Made by a program: the position numbers and the translations under genes
Shown: piece by piece, positions 32,201 through 42,837 of the stretch
Layout of the letters: every line of letters begins with the position of its first letter
Position numbering within the stretch: position 1 is the first letter of the stretch
Notes under the pieces: generated by a model
What the model was told of the DNA's origin: nothing
Databases searched by the model: none
What the model saw: the letters and a program-made list of their open reading frames with translations, nothing else
From: Ascarosepion bandense
Taxonomy: Eukaryota > Mollusca > Cephalopoda > Sepiida > Sepiidae
DNA: 64,000 nucleotides
Direction: 5' to 3'
Assembly (NCBI GenBank): GCA_037127315.1
Contig: JBBBDQ010000421.1
Location: 3,949,501-4,013,500 of the forward strand

Positions 32201-33070
32201 TGTCGCTAGTTTTCATAGGCACAATATAGTTCACAAACTTAGTATATTCTGTTTTGCCTAATTTCCTGAACTTTCTGTGGTCAGCCCAATTTGCACAATC
32301 TGTTTTGTGTAAGTCTTCGTAACCTTTAAAGTACGAAGCAAATGTAATTTCTTCTTCGGGTGCAAATGTGAAGTTTTCAATAGCACTCCATATAGAATTT
32401 TGAGAGAATGCGTTTTCACTGTCCTCATTTTGGTTTATGACGGACATATTATACAAGTGTCTTTGCTCCTTCTATGTTTGAAGGAGCATTTCTTCAAGTT
32501 TCTGATGTCTAACCTGAATTCCAAGGTGCGATTCCTCAAATTTCTTCTGGTATTTTACTTGCTCTCGTTGAAATTTCTCTTGTCTATCCAAATATTTCTG
32601 TTCCAACAGTAATTGTTGTTTCTATTAGTGTTTCATCAACTCTTGCATTGCACTTTTAAATTCGTCCATTTTACAGCAGTGGTACGTAAAATAAGAAATG
32701 AGAGGGGGGAATTTTTCTTCTTTCCCTCTTAACCAACAACAAGTCTGTTTGACTTGTACGATTCTTTTTCTGAAAAATTTAAAAGCGAGAGAGGAGGTAA
32801 ATTTTTATTTTACTCTATCAGCGAAAACAATAAGTCTGTTTGACTTGTACAGTTTTTTAGTGACTTGTTAGATAAAAAAAAATAAGTTTCACCAACCTTC
32901 TTCTTAACCACTGAATTGAACTTGTAAAAATCCTATTGTTTTGAAGATTTTTTTTTTTTGCTGTCAGTAGAGTCTGATTATAATTCCTTTCACCACTGTT
33001 GTAGACACTAGCCAAAAAGAATTAATGACTTCACGTGAAGTTCGTTTCTTCGAATTCTTCGTCGCCAAGA
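29285..33070 (-). pseudogene. Ty3/gypsy retrotransposon interior, decayed, integrase core missing
   Basis: Read right to left. A primer-binding-site-like TGGCGACGAAG lies just inside the 5' LTR. Gag: IENFTFAPEEEITFASYF in a 103-codon frame (32145-32456). Zinc knuckles: CFGCGQLHWYKDC near 31740-31780 and a decayed second one. Protease: LDSCSDLSIIN near 31520-31555, with Cys where DSG/DTG has Gly. RT: FSKIDFSNTYLQIPV near 30890 and YLDD near 30700. RNase H: SDANSYG near 30245, IEKEAL near 30130 and TDHHPL near 30040. After the RNase H end it reads GHVNQIRKRY, typical of an integrase C-terminus, so the catalytic integrase core is gone. Many stops and frameshifts. Gag and knuckles resemble K02A2.6-type gypsy elements. 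Confidence 0.85.
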
Positions 33071-33205
33071 TGTTGCGACCAAGTGAAAGGTTTAAGAAAT
33101 AACAAAACGTTTTATAGAAAGATTGTATATTTAACAGTAAATATAAGCAGAAGAGTATTACATGACTAGTGCGTGTGTCGGTTGTCCAGTGTTCAATCAA
33201 TTTTT
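33071..33205 (-). mobile_element. 5' LTR of the gypsy element, truncated
   Basis: Starts TGTTGCGACCAAGTG and matches 29064-29205 with about 15 percent difference, then the match stops at about 33205, so the outer 80 bp are missing. The LTR difference shows that this is an old insertion. Confidence 0.75.
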
Positions 33206-33289
33206 GGGTTTCTTTCTAACTCATTTCAAGGGGTTTTCTTTGTTTCAGTCAAACCAAGTAATGAATGAATGAAAAACTGAATAAAATAA

Positions 33290-33570
33290 GTCAAACACGT
33301 TTGGGCGATCATGTCTCTTTCGATTCATGACTGACTGGACAGAATATTTTTTGCAGTAGGTTGGCATTACTTTCTGCAGTAAACTGGTTGCCAACCAAAA
33401 CTACAGAACCCGATCTTTTCTGTCATTTAACCCATAGCTGGAGGGAGAAGAGATGGATTAATACTTTTCCCAAGGGTATTTGTGCGTAAGTGAATACAAC
33501 AAATTCAACTGGAATTCGAACTCGGCTCTCCGATTTCTCATTTCAAGCCGATATCCACTGCACCACAAAG
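33290..33570 (-). mobile_element. tRNA-derived SINE, reverse, nearly full length
   Basis: Complement of the reference; 'gggcgatcatgtctctttcg' at the 3' side near 33303, box B complement 'ggaattcgaactcgg' near 33510, head complement 'atccactgcaccacaaag' at 33552-33570. Confidence 0.88.
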
Positions 33571-33694
33571 AATAAAAGAACAAGCAAAATAAGTCAAGAT
33601 GACGCATGCAAGAAGTCTACTATTCATCTGTGCATTAAACATTACTAATGCAAATGGTTTGGTGCTTCTGTTATGCATCCTGAGATTTAAAAAA

Positions 33695-34275
33695 AAGATT
33701 GTCGGTCCTGACCTGGCATTTCGGTTTCAGTCACTTCCCCATCACCTTAACGTGGCTTCCCTGTGCCTTTTCTATAAATATTTCCATGGTAATTGTTCTA
33801 ATGAGCTTTCCTCTTTGATACCGAGACTTTATGAATTTAAGATCAGTACTAGATTGGTAACTAGTTTACATCATTCTACAGTTGAATTTGCTAGATGTAA
33901 CCGTAAGTTCTGTGCTAAAAGTTTCTTCTCTCGCCTTTCTTGATACCAAGACTTTATGAATTTAAGATCAGTACTAGATTGGTAACTAGTTCACATCATT
34001 CTACAATTGAATTTGCTAGATGTAACCGTAAGTTCTATGCTGAAAGTTTCTTCTCTCGCCTTTCTTGCTTCTGGAACATTTTGCTAGCGTCTTGTTTTCC
34101 ACTTAACTTTGCTTTAAAAATTTAGATGCAATTTCAATCGTCATCTTCAGTCTTCTTATTTCCTGTTCTCTCTTGTTATTGTTCTCTCTTTGATAATATA
34201 TTTTCATATTTTTGACACTCATGCGTCTTAGTGGCTTTATTGTCTTTCTTGGGAGGAAATGACTAAGAAAAAATT
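33695..34275 (+). pseudogene. Jockey/CR1-type LINE 3' end with 125 bp tandem duplication
   Basis: The 114-codon frame 33599-33943 carries FRFQSLPHHLNVASLCLFYK and SLIPRLYEFKISTR. A 125 bp block beginning GATACC (33817 and 33942) is duplicated in tandem, so FKISTRLVTS through SFFSRLS occurs twice in different frames. The 3' UTR contains the 'cgtcttagtggctttattg' block near 34227, the complement of which is seen at 12250. The duplication breaks the ORF. Confidence 0.75.
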
Positions 34276-34610
34276 TAAAACCTAAAAATTTAACAAGGAA
34301 TGTTTTTCAATATATATATATATATATATGTATATATATGGTCCAAAATTTCAATATATCTATGAGAATGGTGTTCAATTCAATATTGTAAATCGTTTAT
34401 GGATATAGTCAGTGTGAACAGATCAGTTTCACGCTGAAGAAGGATCTTTAGGCAAAGTGTTACCAATCCTTCAGTGAGCTATATATATATACCTGATTGT
34501 GGAAAAGGAAACTTTTCTTTACAGCTTCTTTCTTTTGGTATATTGGCCTAATGCTAAGATTATTAATGGTCATGATAATTAGATTGATTATTTACAATCA
34601 ACGGTTCAAT
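34276..34610. other. AT-rich gap with TA runs
   Basis: TA microsatellite at about 34312-34340 and a small hairpin region near 34435-34475 ('ctgaagaaggatc' and 'atccttcag'). No gene. Confidence 0.6.
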
Positions 34611-34615
34611 AATGG
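34611..34615. repeat. Pao/BEL target-site duplication, left
   Basis: AATGG, repeated at 40848-40852. Confidence 0.85.
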
Positions 34616-35180
34616 TATAATGCCTCCGGGCCGCCTTGTGTTCGCCGAACGTAAGGGGCCTTTAGACATTTAGCATTTAACTCCTGCCGAGAGTCAAGAC
34701 TCTGAGTCAAAGTACATTTCAAAACAGGTTTATTGAAACTCGGACAAGGTAAAAAAACTGAAAGAAAGAGAAAGACATTGTTTAGGAAAACAATATAACA
34801 ACAAATGAATGGAAGGGTCGTAAAAGTTCAAGGAAGGAGAAAACATTCAAGTTAAGCTGCGTAACGGCGGGTTCAGAGAAGAAAAATGGAAAGTCTGCAC
34901 GTGGGGGAAGATGAACGCGGTTCGTTTAAAAAAGGGGGAAATATTGCGAGATAAATTCAGTCTGTATTTGGGAAAGGAAAAAAGATAAAGCTTACCGGAG
35001 ATGTCGAAGGGATTTAGTGTAACAGAAAGAAAGAAAGAAGGCGCATGCCGTCCGCACGCCGTCAGCGAAGCTGTCGAAAAGGCCAGGGCACCGGCGGAAG
35101 TAACCGGAGTAAGGTGAGAGAGACCCTTTGGATAGGAGGGCTGGAAGGGAGGTAAGCCGTAGCAGACTGGTAACATGATA
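34616..35180 (-). mobile_element. Pao/BEL 3' LTR
   Basis: 565 bp, by eye identical to 40283-40847. Plus strand starts TATAATGCCTCCGGG and ends GGTAACATGATA; in the element's orientation the ends are TATCATG...CATTATA, a 7 bp imperfect inverted pair. Boundaries were set by the point where both copies diverge and by the AATGG duplication. A purine tract AGGCGGGGAG (35190-35181, minus) directly precedes it. Confidence 0.93.
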
Positions 35181-35213
35181 CTCCCCGCCTGACGTATGAC
35201 ACGTCATAAATAG

Positions 35214-38200
35214 TTACTCTTTGGCGCTGAGAAGGACAATTTCAGTGATGGGTCTAAGGAGGAGTCTAGCGCAATTCCCAGTGTAGATCTTGACCTCAAC
35301 TTTACGTACTAGATTGTCCTCACTAGGGAAGACACGGGTTATAAGTCCTAGAGGCCACTTGTTTCTGCTGGTTTGCTCGTCCCTGAGCAGCACCACGTTC
35401 CCCGGTTCAAGGTTGGGTACCTCCGACCTCCATTTGGAACGTTTTTGGATCGAGGATAGATATTCTCTTCTCCACCTGCTCCAAAAAATCTCGGCCAGAT
35501 GCTGAACGAATTTCCACTGGCTTCTTAGGATGTCCTTGGGTCCGTATTCACGCTCGTGCGTGAAGGGAACACCTGTTTTTCGAGTGAGGAGGATAGCAGG
35601 GGTAAGTATCAGGGGTTGATCCGGATCTGACGACACAGGAATGAGGGGGCGGGCATTGATTATGTAAGAGACCTCCGCCAAAAATGTGGTGAGCGATTCA
35701 TGGGTCATCCTATGCTTGTACTGCAAGAACATGGCATCTAATATTCTTTTTGCTATGCCGATCATCCTTTCCCAAGCTCCTCCCATATGTGGAGCATGGG
35801 GAGGGTTGAAAGACCAGGTGCACTCCTGCCCTGCCAAGTATCTAGAGACTGAGCTTATATCTATGGGAGACTCGATGCCCAGCTCCCTGCAAGCGCCTAC
35901 AAAGTTGGTTCCGCAATCGGAGCGTATGTGCTTAGCGGGGCCGCGGATGGCGAAGAAGCGTCTGAGCGCGTTGATGAGGCTGGAGGCGGTCATTGATTCA
36001 ATGACTTCAATGTGAACACCTCGAGTGCTCATACAAGTAAACATTACCGCCCACCTCTTGCTGTCGGCGAGTCCGCCTCTAGTTCGGCGTGAGGAGACTA
36101 CCCAAGGACCAAACACATCTAAGCCGATGTTGGTGAAGGGAGGACTAGTGCTGAGACGGTCGGCAGGAAGGTCAGCCATCTTCTGTATCAGGGTGGGGTT
36201 CCTGAGTTTTTGGCAGGTGACGCAGCAGTGAATGTGCCGGCTCACGCATCTCTTCCCACCGATTATCCAAAATTCTGCTGCACGGATGGCTCCCTCGGTG
36301 AACAGGCGTCCCTGGTGTTTGGATTGCTCGTGGTAGTAGCCCACGATCAAAGATCCGACGTGGTGTCTCCCAGGGATGACAATAGGGTTTTTCTCTCTGG
36401 TTTCGATCTCTGCTTTGCCAGTGCGACCCCCAATCCTCAACAAGCCGTGATTGTCGATGAAAGGATTGAGGTCTTTAAGCGGGCTGCCTTTAGGGAGATC
36501 CTCCTTGCGTGCTATACTCAAGAGTTCTTCAGGGTAGACTTCTTCCTGCACCGATCGGATGATGGTATTTTTTGACTGTAAGAGTTCCTCGACAGTGCGT
36601 GTTTTGGGGCAATAATGCCACCCTCTACATTCACCTCTTGAGGTGGTATGAGCTTGGTGGAAGGTGCCAGCGATATGTATGAGATTGGCTAGGGCTCTAG
36701 TCAACGACAGCCAAGTGGAAAACCTCTCAAACCGCAGCGTAGTGAGCTGTAGATTTGCCGAAGACGTAGCTAACGTGGACACTTGAGGACGGACGTCTGC
36801 GTCTCTTTCTGGATTTATTAGATCGTAGCCGGGGTCGTCCTTGCCTCCTGGCAGAGGAAAGCTGGGGCCATTGAGCCAGGTGGTGGTTTGCAGGTGAGAT
36901 GCGGGCACGGAACGAGTGCCGAGGTCAGCGGGGTTCAGGTCTGTGTGTATGTATCTCCATTGATCGGGGTGAGAGGATCTTCGTATCCGCAGTACTCGAT
37001 TGCTAACATACACATAGAAACGTCTAGTTTCGTTGTGGATGTAGCCTAACACCACTTTGCTGTCAGTGTAGAAGGTGGTGGAATGAGGCTTCAGGTCAAT
37101 CTCGGAAGAGATCAGCTCACTCAGTTCCGTTGCAAGGAGGGCCGCGCAGAGCTCTAGTCTTGGAATCGAGTGTTCGGGCCGTGGAGCTAGCTTTGCTTTC
37201 CCCATGACGAAGCCAACGTGGCTTTTTCCTTTACCGTCGATGACTCTGAGGTAGGCTACTGCAGCGATGGCTTTAGTGGATGCATCGGAAAAGATGTGCA
37301 GCTCTCTGCGTGCCGCTTTAGAGGGAGGTAGAGTTGTAAACATCCTAGGGATAAGAATCTCGTTTAGGGCCTTTAAGGAGTCTCTCCACAACGACCAAGG
37401 TTCGTACATCTCCTTGGGTAGGGGGGAGTCCCATTCGGCGTTCTTGTCCGTCAACTCCCTCAGGATGAATTTTCCCTCGATAACGACGGGGGCAGCAAAT
37501 CCCAGAGGGTCGTACAGGCTGTTGAGGGTCGACAGGACACCTCTGCGTGTAAACGGCTTTTCTGATGTTGGCACACTGAACGTGAACATGTCCTTCCCGA
37601 TGTCCCACTCAAGCCCGAGGCTGCGCTGTCTAGGTAATTCATCTGTGCCCAAATCGAGGTTCTTCATAACGCTCGCATGGTCTGTGGAAGGGAAGGCGCC
37701 CATGACTCTTCTACTGTTGGAGGCTATTTTATGAAGCCTTAAATTAGACTGCGCCAAGATGTCCTGTGTGTTCTTGATTAAGGAAATGGCTTCTTCCTCG
37801 GTGGTGAAGGATCCCAAACAGTCATCATTATCGGTGGAGTAAAGCCCATTGCCGATGTAGTTCTCCTGAACTTTAAAGTTGTTCGGGCATAATTCGAAAA
37901 GGGTAGGGTGGCCTCCCTCGGATACATTTGTATGCATCGTTTTCACCACGGTGGGTGGGTGAAATCTCCCTAGGCAGACGTTGCCTACTATCACCCACCC
38001 CAGGTCCAGCCTTTGTGCGTAAGGGGCGTTATGGGGCCCGTTTATGCGTTCACGTACCTTGTGAACTCTCAGGATATCACGTCCTAGAAGGAGCATTATA
38101 GGGGTTTTAGGCTCCGGAGTAGGGATGAGGTGAGCTATCTTCTTCAAATGGGGATGGTGGAAGGCTGCCTCAGGTGTGGGAATGCTGGACCTGTCGTCGG

Positions 38201-40115
38201 GTATTCTGTTACATTCCACCAAGCTGGGAAGAGGAAGGCTGATCTTTCTGTCCAAGGATTCCACCTGGAAGCCTGTCGCTCTTCTTCCCATGGTTTGAGT
38301 TACTCCTGCGCAGGTTTTAAGGGAGTATGGGAAACTGGGCTCGTTGCTGTTGAATCTATCGAAGAAGCTTGAGTTTGCCAAAGACCGGTTGCTCTGCTCA
38401 TCGATAATGGCGTACATCCTCACTGCCTTGTCGGGTTGATCTGCAGGGTAAACGTTGACGAGGCATATCTTGGAACAGGAGTTCTCCGAGAGGTCGCCGC
38501 CACAGATTTGAGTGCACTGCGAAACTACTCCGGCAGCTGCAGGGGTTTTATCCTCCCCGCCGTCCTTAGCGGCGGGTTTAGTGCTGATGGTCTCTGGTGG
38601 TGGTCCAGGATGGAGAGCAGTGTTGTGATCTTTGCTGTTGCATTCATTGCATGTAACATCTGCTTTACAGAATTTTGCCACGTGCGCGGTGGAAGCACAG
38701 CACTTAAAACAGATGCCCCTGTTTCTGACGAAGGTCTTGCGCTCTGTCAATGCCTTTTCTCGGAAGGCCCGGCATTTCAGCAGTGGGTGGTGGGACTTCT
38801 CATGTAGCGGGCAGTACTGGGTCAAGTCCCTTGCTTCACTATGGGGACGTGTGGTGTCGGAGGGCGTAGGAGATACCACGGTTTTGTGTACCGTTACTAT
38901 TTTTTGTTTGTTTTCTTTACGGGAGAACCCGCTAGCTAGAAGATTGACTTTGAAACTAGGATCATTCCTGATCCTAGCTTGTCGTGATACAAAGCTCACG
39001 AATACCTCGAAGGGGGGAAACATGACTCGGTGTCGTTCCTTGTAGTCGGATCCGACTGATAGCCATTCATCTTGAAGCGAGGGTGGTAACTTGGCCACAA
39101 AGGGATGAAGGCCTCGAGCAGTGTCCAGGAAGGCAAGGCTGGGGAGATCTCCGTCCTCTTTAGCGGACAGAAGTTCTGTGGCCAAGTCGCTGAGTTCCCT
39201 CAGTCTGGGGAATTCATCGCTCGATAGTTTGGGAAAATTGTCGATTCTTCTGAAGAGGGCGTCTTCAATCATTTCAGGGGCGCCGTAACATTCCTCGAGT
39301 CGCTCCCATATTCTTTGGAGTCCCCTTTCAGGGTGGTTGAGGTGGGCTGACCTTAGCCTCTCGGCATGTTCCCGTGACTCTTTGCCGAGCCCTCTCACTA
39401 AAAGGTCCATCTCTTCATCACGTGTGAGTCTGAGGCGTCTTACGGCGCCTTGGAAGGACCGTTTCCACTTTTTATAATCTTCTGGTCTATCATTAAAAGG
39501 TGGCAAACCAGTGGTCATAAGTTCCCGCCGGGTTAGATACCTCATGAATTCCGTGGTTTGTTGAGGCTGGAGGATGTCCCTAGTGTGAGAGGGGTACCAG
39601 TTGTCGCGTGGTTCATTGCTCCCGATGTGTGAGTTGGGAGAATGGTAGCTTATGACGGGGGGTGTCGTTTGGACGGGTCTATCCAGATTAGCCAGTCTAT
39701 GTGAGGCGAGCTGGCTTACCTGAGCGCTCTCTTCATTGGGAAGTGGTAGGGGTCCAGGCATCTCTTGTTTTGGTTGCTTCGCTTGGTCGGCTAAATACTC
39801 CCTGACCCGTGCGCTGGGGTCGACCGGAGCGGAGATAAGTTTCATGCGGTGATGGCTGGACCGTTCGCTTTCCTGTTCGGCAGCTTCCCTTAAGACTTCT
39901 GCTTCGGCTGCGGCTACAGCCGCTTCCTTTCTAGCTTTTATCCTCTCTAGCTCCATTTTAACCCTCAGTTCCTCATCAATGTAGGCCACGCGTGTTCTAG
40001 CAGCTTCCGCCTTCGCTTGGGCGGCAACAGCGGCGGCCGCTGTGGACGACCTTCGGGAAGTCCGAGAGCGGGTTGAGGAGTGGGTCCTCGAGCGACTCGA
40101 CAAATTTTCTTCCAT
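35214..40115 (-). CDS. Pao/BEL gag-pol polyprotein, intact frame, RT palm deleted
   Basis: A single 1633-codon ORF with no internal stop, whole between its LTRs. Ser/Arg-rich start, then an Ala/Glu-rich coiled-coil-like region (about 25-105). Gag of the Pao type with LPPFNDRPEDYKKWK at about 200. Zinc-binding clusters (CPLHEKSHH near 433, CFKCCASTAHVAKFC near 468, CNECNSKDH near 487). Protease-like IIDEQSNRSLA at about 570. Then STDNDD joins CLGSFTTEEEA at about 763, where related elements have some 230 residues of RT ending in YVDD. RNase H follows (FSDAS about 943, PRLELC, YTDSK about 1018), the integrase zinc motif (HH about 1248, CVTCQ about 1300), the DDE core (LDVFGP 1333, SDCGTNF about 1399, GAWERM about 1447) and the C-terminal LLRDE domain (about 1574). 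Everything but the RT palm looks functional, so it would need RT in trans. Confidence 0.95.
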   Translation of the reverse strand: MEENLSSRSRTHSSTRSRTSRRSSTAAAAVAAQAKAEAARTRVAYIDEELRVKMELERIKARKEAAVAAAEAEVLREAAEQESERSSHHRMKLISAPVDPSARVREYLADQAKQPKQEMPGPLPLPNEESAQVSQLASHRLANLDRPVQTTPPVISYHSPNSHIGSNEPRDNWYPSHTRDILQPQQTTEFMRYLTRRELMTTGLPPFNDRPEDYKKWKRSFQGAVRRLRLTRDEEMDLLVRGLGKESREHAERLRSAHLNHPERGLQRIWERLEECYGAPEMIEDALFRRIDNFPKLSSDEFPRLRELSDLATELLSAKEDGDLPSLAFLDTARGLHPFVAKLPPSLQDEWLSVGSDYKERHRVMFPPFEVFVSFVSRQARIRNDPSFKVNLLASGFSRKENKQKIVTVHKTVVSPTPSDTTRPHSEARDLTQYCPLHEKSHHPLLKCRAFREKALTERKTFVRNRGICFKCCASTAHVAKFCKADVTCNECNSKDHNTALHPGPPPETISTKPAAKDGGEDKTPAAAGVVSQCTQICGGDLSENSCSKICLVNVYPADQPDKAVRMYAIIDEQSNRSLANSSFFDRFNSNEPSFPYSLKTCAGVTQTMGRRATGFQVESLDRKISLPLPSLVECNRIPDDRSSIPTPEAAFHHPHLKKIAHLIPTPEPKTPIMLLLGRDILRVHKVRERINGPHNAPYAQRLDLGWVIVGNVCLGRFHPPTVVKTMHTNVSEGGHPTLFELCPNNFKVQENYIGNGLYSTDNDDCLGSFTTEEEAISLIKNTQDILAQSNLRLHKIASNSRRVMGAFPSTDHASVMKNLDLGTDELPRQRSLGLEWDIGKDMFTFSVPTSEKPFTRRGVLSTLNSLYDPLGFAAPVVIEGKFILRELTDKNAEWDSPLPKEMYEPWSLWRDSLKALNEILIPRMFTTLPPSKAARRELHIFSDASTKAIAAVAYLRVIDGKGKSHVGFVMGKAKLAPRPEHSIPRLELCAALLATELSELISSEIDLKPHSTTFYTDSKVVLGYIHNETRRFYVYVSNRVLRIRRSSHPDQWRYIHTDLNPADLGTRSVPASHLQTTTWLNGPSFPLPGGKDDPGYDLINPERDADVRPQVSTLATSSANLQLTTLRFERFSTWLSLTRALANLIHIAGTFHQAHTTSRGECRGWHYCPKTRTVEELLQSKNTIIRSVQEEVYPEELLSIARKEDLPKGSPLKDLNPFIDNHGLLRIGGRTGKAEIETREKNPIVIPGRHHVGSLIVGYYHEQSKHQGRLFTEGAIRAAEFWIIGGKRCVSRHIHCCVTCQKLRNPTLIQKMADLPADRLSTSPPFTNIGLDVFGPWVVSSRRTRGGLADSKRWAVMFTCMSTRGVHIEVIESMTASSLINALRRFFAIRGPAKHIRSDCGTNFVGACRELGIESPIDISSVSRYLAGQECTWSFNPPHAPHMGGAWERMIGIAKRILDAMFLQYKHRMTHESLTTFLAEVSYIINARPLIPVSSDPDQPLILTPAILLTRKTGVPFTHEREYGPKDILRSQWKFVQHLAEIFWSRWRREYLSSIQKRSKWRSEVPNLEPGNVVLLRDEQTSRNKWPLGLITRVFPSEDNLVRKVEVKIYTGNCARLLLRPITEIVLLSAKE

Positions 40116-40282
40116 AGTTGGGGTGAGGGAGCAAAAGGTGGTGACCGTGTAGAGACACTACTCTAGTTGACCGTGACGCTCGAGTTCTGACGGTCCAGGA
40201 CCGTTAAACAACTTTCCGTAAGGAGGGAAAACGTCTTTCTTTCACTGGAATTTCTACGGGACATCTATCTCCGTTTTTTTAC
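40116..40282 (-). other. Pao/BEL 5' leader
   Basis: 167 bp between the 5' LTR and the ATG. The first bases after the LTR in sense are GTAAAAAAACGGAG. I do not see the usual TGG-type primer binding site next to the LTR, so the priming tRNA is unclear. Confidence 0.7.
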
Positions 40283-40847
40283 TATAATGCCTCCGGGCCG
40301 CCTTGTGTTCGCCGAACGTAAGGGGCCTTTAGACATTTAGCATTTAACTCCTGCCGAGAGTCAAGACTCTGAGTCAAAGTACATTTCAAAACAGGTTTAT
40401 TGAAACTCGGACAAGGTAAAAAAACTGAAAGAAAGAGAAAGACATTGTTTAGGAAAACAATATAACAACAAATGAATGGAAGGGTCGTAAAAGTTCAAGG
40501 AAGGAGAAAACATTCAAGTTAAGCTGCGTAACGGCGGGTTCAGAGAAGAAAAATGGAAAGTCTGCACGTGGGGGAAGATGAACGCGGTTCGTTTAAAAAA
40601 GGGGGAAATATTGCGAGATAAATTCAGTCTGTATTTGGGAAAGGAAAAAAGATAAAGCTTACCGGAGATGTCGAAGGGATTTAGTGTAACAGAAAGAAAG
40701 AAAGAAGGCGCATGCCGTCCGCACGCCGTCAGCGAAGCTGTCGAAAAGGCCAGGGCACCGGCGGAAGTAACCGGAGTAAGGTGAGAGAGACCCTTTGGAT
40801 AGGAGGGCTGGAAGGGAGGTAAGCCGTAGCAGACTGGTAACATGATA
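40283..40847 (-). mobile_element. Pao/BEL 5' LTR
   Basis: 565 bp copy of 34616-35180 with no difference that I could find, which implies recent insertion. The complete element is 34616-40847, 6232 bp. Confidence 0.93.
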
Positions 40848-40852
40848 AATGG
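40848..40852. repeat. Pao/BEL target-site duplication, right
   Basis: AATGG, matching 34611-34615. A 5 bp duplication fits Pao/BEL integrases. Confidence 0.85.
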
Positions 40853-41993
40853 TTTGGTTGAAACTTCCAGCAAGTATCATTAAACCGCCGTCATCTTACT
40901 GTCTTAGTTTAGCTACAGGCACATTATTAGATTTTAGAGACCATAAACGTTTATCTGCATCATAACTTCAGACTGCAGTTTTAATAATGAATCCAGTAAC
41001 TTTAATAAAAAAAATTAAAAAAACATGCTGAAACTGCCTAAAATTTAACTCTCGCTTTATTCTAACAAAAACTTTTGAAAGAAAATTCGAGTTATTGAGG
41101 TTTATGTGATAACAACTTAAGACGTCTGTACGAAACTAATGCAACTAATTAAGAGTTAACACGTTCGGTAACAACATGAAAACCATATAAATTTATTTAT
41201 TTATCTTGGCGCTTTGATTAACGTAAGAAGCGATAGTAGGCTGCTGCGATTTCGTGGGGCTGGGGTGTGAATTTCAAAGCCAGTTTGTTATCCGCTTTCA
41301 CAAGACCCGGTGACATTTCTCCGTGAAAAAAACAAAAACCGATTTTTCAGTTAATACCTTTACCTGCTGGGATATGTTTTTAACCACCTTCATTTGGTTT
41401 GATATTAATAAATATAGCGACTAGAGTAAACGATTCTGGTCTATCCGCCTTAAAGAACGATGAGGACATTACGATAACAACGTCATTCATCATTATCAAT
41501 TTATTTACACTTAAATGCACATTACTTGAATAGTAAGTTAATAAGTCATGGATGCTATGAATATATTTTGTAAGTACTTAACCTATATATAGGTTGAAAC
41601 AGTCATACGCATACACTTATTTGTGTGGTTTGTGTGTGTGCGTGTGCTTACGAATAAGGTATATTAAAACAGCGAGTAATCATCCAAAAACCCATCATAA
41701 GTTTTAAAAAAGTAATGCTGTGTAGTGTGTATGAACTCACATGCCCTTCCCCGATATCAACAATAAAAAAGTTAAGTGATTGCATCGGCCTCACCTGACC
41801 AATATTCTCTCGTAGGTTAACTTGTCACTTGTCGAAACTTATGTTGGTAGTTGTTTTTTGGTTGTTTGTAATGTGCTGATCGATAAATGCACGATTTGCA
41901 AAAGACAAATATTATTGGAAAATACCAAAATACGATACATTACCCAATGCATGGAAAGACTCAAATTTCCAAGAAAGTTATTATTATAAATAA
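40853..41993. other. AT-rich gap
   Basis: No ORF above 60 codons and no repeat that I recognise, apart from short (GT) stretches near 41620. Confidence 0.65.
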
Positions 41994-42353
41994 CTAGCAG
42001 TATAGCCCGGCGTTGCTCGGGTGTAATGAAAGCTTTAAAACTAATCCATGGTCCTGGAGCTCAGACTCTTTGGACGTTGGCACGAAAGACTAAAAAGCAA
42101 TAGTTGTTTCCAGTTAAAGCGAAACCGTAGACTGAAAGAAAAATGAATGGATGTAAGTCAAATTTGGATTTCCTGGTACGATATCAAATGTTTTTTTTGT
42201 CGTAAACTGAACTTTGAAGGCTAAATAACTCCTCTGAGTAAATGGTATCATGGCTGAGACTAAGAACTACAATTATAACTACTTAAAGCCAAACCCGAAG
42301 CAAAAACTAAAATAAAAGGGCTGAAAAAATACAGACATACAGGCAAATAAACA

Positions 42354-42411
<58 letters not shown>

Positions 42412-42747
42412 TATCTTGCCTTTTATATATACATATACTATCGATTTTCTGCACCATTGTAAGAACTGCAACCTTGAAACTTCTGAATATCGTTTCTTAT
42501 GTCTTTGTCTATGAGTGTATCAAATTTGATTAAAATCGGTCCACTCCTTCTATCACCCGATTTTTTCGATTATCGATTTTTGATATTTATCGGGGGTACC
42601 TCGACACAAAACCAAGCTAAGAATACTCGTAGACGCTTATAGTACAACTGTGTAAATTTTCAAGAAAATCGGTTCAGCCGTTTCGGAGTCTATAGGTAAC
42701 GGACACACACACACACAGACAAAGTTCCATTTATAAATAAGTTTATA
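41994..42747 (-). mobile_element. Helitron-like non-autonomous element, copy 2 (inverted)
   Basis: Reverse-strand partner of 7799-8531. On minus it ends GGGCTATACTGCTAG at 41994, next to T, with the same CCCG/CGGG hairpin before the CTAG. The 5' side reaches about 42747. An (AC)n run at about 42357-42408 is an expansion not seen to that length in copy 1. No Rep/helicase ORF. Confidence 0.78.
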
Positions 42748-42837
42748 TTTCAACTTCGACTTTTTGCAACGTTTTCTTTATTCCTTTTTAGTTTTTCGTT
42801 TTACCATCCTCGTTTTAGCTCCGTACTCTTCTAGTAT

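Noticed and set aside
34847..35207. ORFs of 71-119 codons within both Pao/BEL LTRs (also 40514-40880)
   Set aside because: They fall in the duplicated LTRs, differ only where the flanks differ, and match no retroelement protein. They are chance frames in GC-richer DNA.
35290..39045. Plus-strand ORFs up to 155 codons across the Pao/BEL coding region
   Set aside because: They are antisense shadows of the 1633-codon polyprotein.
34616..40847. Endogenous retrovirus interpretation of the LTR element
   Set aside because: Domain order, gag type and integrase C-terminus are those of Pao/BEL retrotransposons; no envelope-like frame is present between the integrase and the 3' LTR.
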